A stretch of DNA of 7,135 nucleotides, taken from assembly GCA_963640745.1 (NCBI GenBank), contig CAVIBB010000106.1:1-7135 (forward strand), in the 5' to 3' direction. Shown piece by piece: positions 5,995 through 7,135 of the stretch. The DNA is from Paratractidigestivibacter sp963640745 (GTDB taxonomy: Bacteria > Actinomycetota > Coriobacteriia > Coriobacteriales > Atopobiaceae). A program made the position numbers and the translations under genes. The stretch's first letter is position 1; the number at the start of each line of letters is the position of its first letter. The notes beneath the pieces are model-generated. The model saw only the letters and a list, made by a program, of their open reading frames with translations. It ran no database searches and was not told the origin of the DNA.

Positions 5995-6721
5995 TTAGTG
6001 CAGGATCTTCGAGAGGAAGTCGCGGCAGCGGTCGTTCTCGGGGTTCTCGAAGAAGTGGTCGGGCGTGCCGACCTCGAGGATGCGGCCGTCCTCCATGAAG
6101 ACGACGCGGTCGGCGACCTGGCGGGCGAAGCCCATCTCGTGCGTGACGCAGATCATGGTGATGTTCTCCTGCGCGAGCTCGATCATGACGTCGAGGACCT
6201 CCTGGACCATCTCGGGGTCGAGAGCGGAGGTAGGCTCGTCGAAGAGGATGATCGGCTGCTTGGTGCACAGGGCGCGGGCGATGGCGACGCGCTGCTGCTG
6301 GCCGCCGGAGAGGTTCTGCGGGTACTCGCCGGCCTTGTGGGCCATGCCGACGCGCTTGAGCGCGGCCATGGCGATCTGGGTGGCCTCTTCCTTGGACTTC
6401 TTCTGGAGCTTGATGGGGGCCAGGGTGAGGTTGCCGAGGACCGTCATGTTGGGGTACAGGTTGAACTGCTGGAATACCATCGAGGAGTACTTGCGCGCCA
6501 TCTCGAGGTGGTTCTTCTTGGTGAGCTCGGTGCCGTCGATGGTGATGGTGCCGCTCGTGGGCTCCTCGAGATAGTCGACGCAACGGATAAGCGTGGACTT
6601 ACCNNNNNNNNNNNNNNNNNNNNNNNNNNNNNNNCTCGGCGACGTTGAGGTTGACGTCCTTGAGCACGTGGACGTCGCCGAAATACTTATTGAGATCCTT
6701 GATCTCGATCATGTTTGCCAT
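5995..6721 (-). CDS. polar amino acid ABC transporter ATP-binding protein (GlnQ-like), interrupted by an assembly gap
   Basis: Cytoplasmic ATPase that powers the importer. ATG 6721 has AGAGG about 9 bases upstream. The first 29 residues (MANMIEIKDLNKYFG...NVAE, to 6635) precede the N run. After the gap the sequence resumes with GKSTLIRCVDYLEEPTSG. Then follow the Q-loop VFQQFNLYPNMTV, the signature LSGGQQQRVAIARAL, Walker B IILFDEPTSALDP, the H-loop VTHEMGF and the D-loop, ending FLSKILH at TAA 5995. All catalytic motifs are seen except the first half of Walker A (expected GPSGS), which lies in the gap. The 31 Ns leave the two parts out of frame. Related proteins have about 12 residues there (36 bases), which would give about 243 residues, normal for the group. 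The gene is therefore probably intact. It is the first gene of the importer operon, as in glnQHMP of Bacillus subtilis. Confidence 0.95.
6604..6634. other. run of 31 unknown bases (assembly gap)
   Basis: The Ns fall inside the ATPase gene, between codon 29 (GAG, 6637-6635) and the GKST part of Walker A (6603 onward). The flanking codons are in different frames if the gap is taken as 31 bases, so the stated size cannot be exact unless the gene is broken. Confidence 0.98.
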
Positions 6722-6780
6722 GTGTTCAATCCTCTCTCGAACCGACAATCAGAACTTTAGGGGCCGGGTCAACCGCTCAC

Positions 6781-6836
6781 GGCCTGAAACCTGCCTTTGA
6801 GACGAAGAAACAACCGCGGTGACACTGGTCTGAAAC
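6781..6836. repeat. short direct repeat GGYCTGAAAC in the importer leader
   Basis: GGCCTGAAAC (6781-6790) and GGTCTGAAAC (6827-6836) differ at one base and are 46 bases apart. Both lie between the presumed transcription start and the ATPase gene. On the minus strand they read GTTTCAGRCC. They could be paired protein- or RNA-level signals, but ten-base matches can arise by chance. Confidence 0.4.
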
Positions 6837-6864
6837 AAGACACGAGTTGGTTAACTTACCCGTA

Positions 6865-6893
6865 ATCGTCCTAAAATCTTCGACACCTGTCAA
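6865..6893 (-). promoter_or_regulatory. candidate promoter of the amino acid importer operon
   Basis: On the minus strand a perfect -35 hexamer TTGACA (6893-6888) is followed after 17 bases by GACGAT (6870-6865), only three of six matches to the -10 consensus. Transcription would start near 6858, leaving a leader of about 137 bases. The good -35 with a poor -10 suggests regulated rather than constant expression. GGTTAACTTACC (6849-6860), an imperfect palindrome, lies at the predicted start site. Confidence 0.5.
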
Positions 6894-6911
6894 AAAACTT
6901 CATAAGAAGTT
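6882..6911. promoter_or_regulatory. inverted repeats at the importer -35 box (candidate operators)
   Basis: AACTTC-ATAA-GAAGTT (6896-6911) is a perfect 6-bp inverted repeat lying 2 bases upstream of the TTGACA box. GACA-CC-TGTC (6882-6891) is a second small dyad overlapping that box. Sites in these positions are typical of repressor or activator contacts. On the minus strand the first dyad is followed by a T run and so also resembles a weak terminator, but no minus-strand gene lies upstream to need one. Confidence 0.45.
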
Positions 6912-6996
6912 CTGGCGCGACCTCCCTGTGCGGCAAGTCGCCGCTTCCCCGCGAAAGGGCGGTCCCCCGTTTGCCCGCGTATCCCGGCGTTGGCCT

Positions 6997-7002
6997 TACA
7001 AT
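6997..7002 (+). promoter_or_regulatory. candidate -10 box of the right-edge gene
   Basis: TACAAT (five of six) lies 40 bases before the TTG start and would give a leader of about 34 bases that includes the AAAGAGG site. The nearest -35-like hexamer, TTGCCC (6971-6976), is 20 bases away, longer than ideal. CTTAAT at 7019-7024 is an alternative but would start transcription inside the ribosome binding site. Confidence 0.35.
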
Positions 7003-7042
7003 TACTGCTTACACACGGCTTAATTTGTAAAGAGGTACGCCC

Positions 7043-7135
7043 TTGCTCAGCTGGACGCTCATATCCGAGTACCTCGCGTTGATCTTCATCGCGCTCATCA
7101 TGTACTTCTTCTACGACCGCGGCTCGGTCGGCACG
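7043..7135 (+). CDS. N-terminal fragment of a membrane protein (possible GGDEF-type signalling protein)
   Basis: 31 codons are open to the window edge from TTG 7043. AAAGAGG (7029-7035) lies 7 bases upstream and an in-frame TAA at 7028-7030 excludes any longer start; the next in-frame Met is at codon 20, inside the hydrophobic stretch. The peptide MLSWTLISEYLALIFIALIM continues YFFYDRGSVGT, one membrane helix followed by a basic/polar edge. This start resembles N-termini I associate with multi-helix GGDEF or related signalling proteins of Coriobacteriia. No catalytic motif is in view, so the family name is a guess. The gene is transcribed away from the importer operon and shares its 320-base upstream region. 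Confidence 0.6.
   Translation, partial: MLSWTLISEYLALIFIALIMYFFYDRGSVGT

Larger units (their letters stand above)
6722..7042. other. divergent intergenic region, no gene seen
   Basis: About 320 bases between the importer operon (minus strand) and the right-edge gene (plus strand). It is locally AT-richer around 6840-6910. It holds the promoter elements, inverted repeats and direct repeats listed separately. A small hairpin GCGGC/GCCGC with a 5-base loop lies in the stretch GCGGCAAGTCGCCGC at about 6931-6945. I see no tRNA, riboswitch class that I recognise, or supported small gene. Confidence 0.7.

Noticed and set aside
5409..6648. Plus-strand open frames over the receptor and ATPase genes
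   Set aside because: They are antisense shadows; one runs into the N gap. The minus strand carries complete, motif-bearing proteins there.
6770..6844. 24-codon GTG-started frame in the importer leader
   Set aside because: There is no ribosome binding site before it and no run of codons suggesting attenuation.
6871..6903. Possible 10-codon leader peptide MKFFDRCRRF on the minus strand
   Set aside because: Its coding region overlaps the TTGACA promoter box, so it would not be on the importer transcript, and its only SD-like sequence is about 17 bases away. No regulatory codon run is present.
6896..6911. Intrinsic terminator on the minus strand
   Set aside because: The stem is only 6 AT-rich base pairs, and no minus-strand gene lies between it and the divergent gene. 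An operator is more likely.

Overview
The window looks like a chromosomal segment of a GC-rich anaerobic actinobacterium, most plausibly Coriobacteriia (Collinsella/Olsenella/Atopobium relatives). This rests on the GC-biased codon use, Gram-positive style ribosome binding sites (a perfect AAGGAGGT before the kinase gene), a Tat-type lipoprotein solute-binding protein, and the gene repertoire. The placement is inferred from protein character, not from a marker gene. The sequence is draft quality: it has a 31-N gap at 6604-6634 and one frame-disrupted gene.

All genes except the last lie on the minus strand, so they are read from right to left. From 6721 down to 3537 is a four-gene polar amino acid ABC importer: ATPase, Tat-type lipoprotein receptor, then two HisM-type permeases. 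This is the same order as glnQHMP of Bacillus subtilis. A GC-rich hairpin cluster separates the receptor gene from the permeases, and a strong intrinsic terminator closes the unit. Next comes a cytidylate kinase-like gene (2811-3470) enclosed between two terminators. It is followed by a single-chain iron-sulfur L-serine dehydratase (1089-2684) with its own terminator. Last come the DUF969/DUF979 membrane pair, proposed 5-oxoproline transporter subunits. The DUF969 gene is split by a frameshift near 445, and DUF979 runs off the left edge.

At the right edge a plus-strand gene starts at a TTG (7043). Only a membrane-anchor-like N-terminus is visible; it resembles the start of coriobacterial GGDEF-type proteins, but no diagnostic domain is in view. 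The roughly 320-bp divergent region 6722-7042 carries a perfect TTGACA box for the importer operon, two inverted repeats next to or over it, and a short direct repeat in the presumed leader.

Together the genes point to amino acid feeding: uptake of glutamate/glutamine-like amino acids, deamination of serine to pyruvate and ammonia, and probable pyroglutamate (5-oxoproline) handling. I do not see a convincing new defence, mobile or biosynthetic system, and no tRNA, rRNA, CRISPR or insertion sequence. The most unusual items are the kinase-like protein with a degenerate P-loop isolated between terminators, the 18-bp tandem repeat upstream of the DUF969 promoter, the operator-like repeats in the divergent region, and the two sequence-integrity problems.
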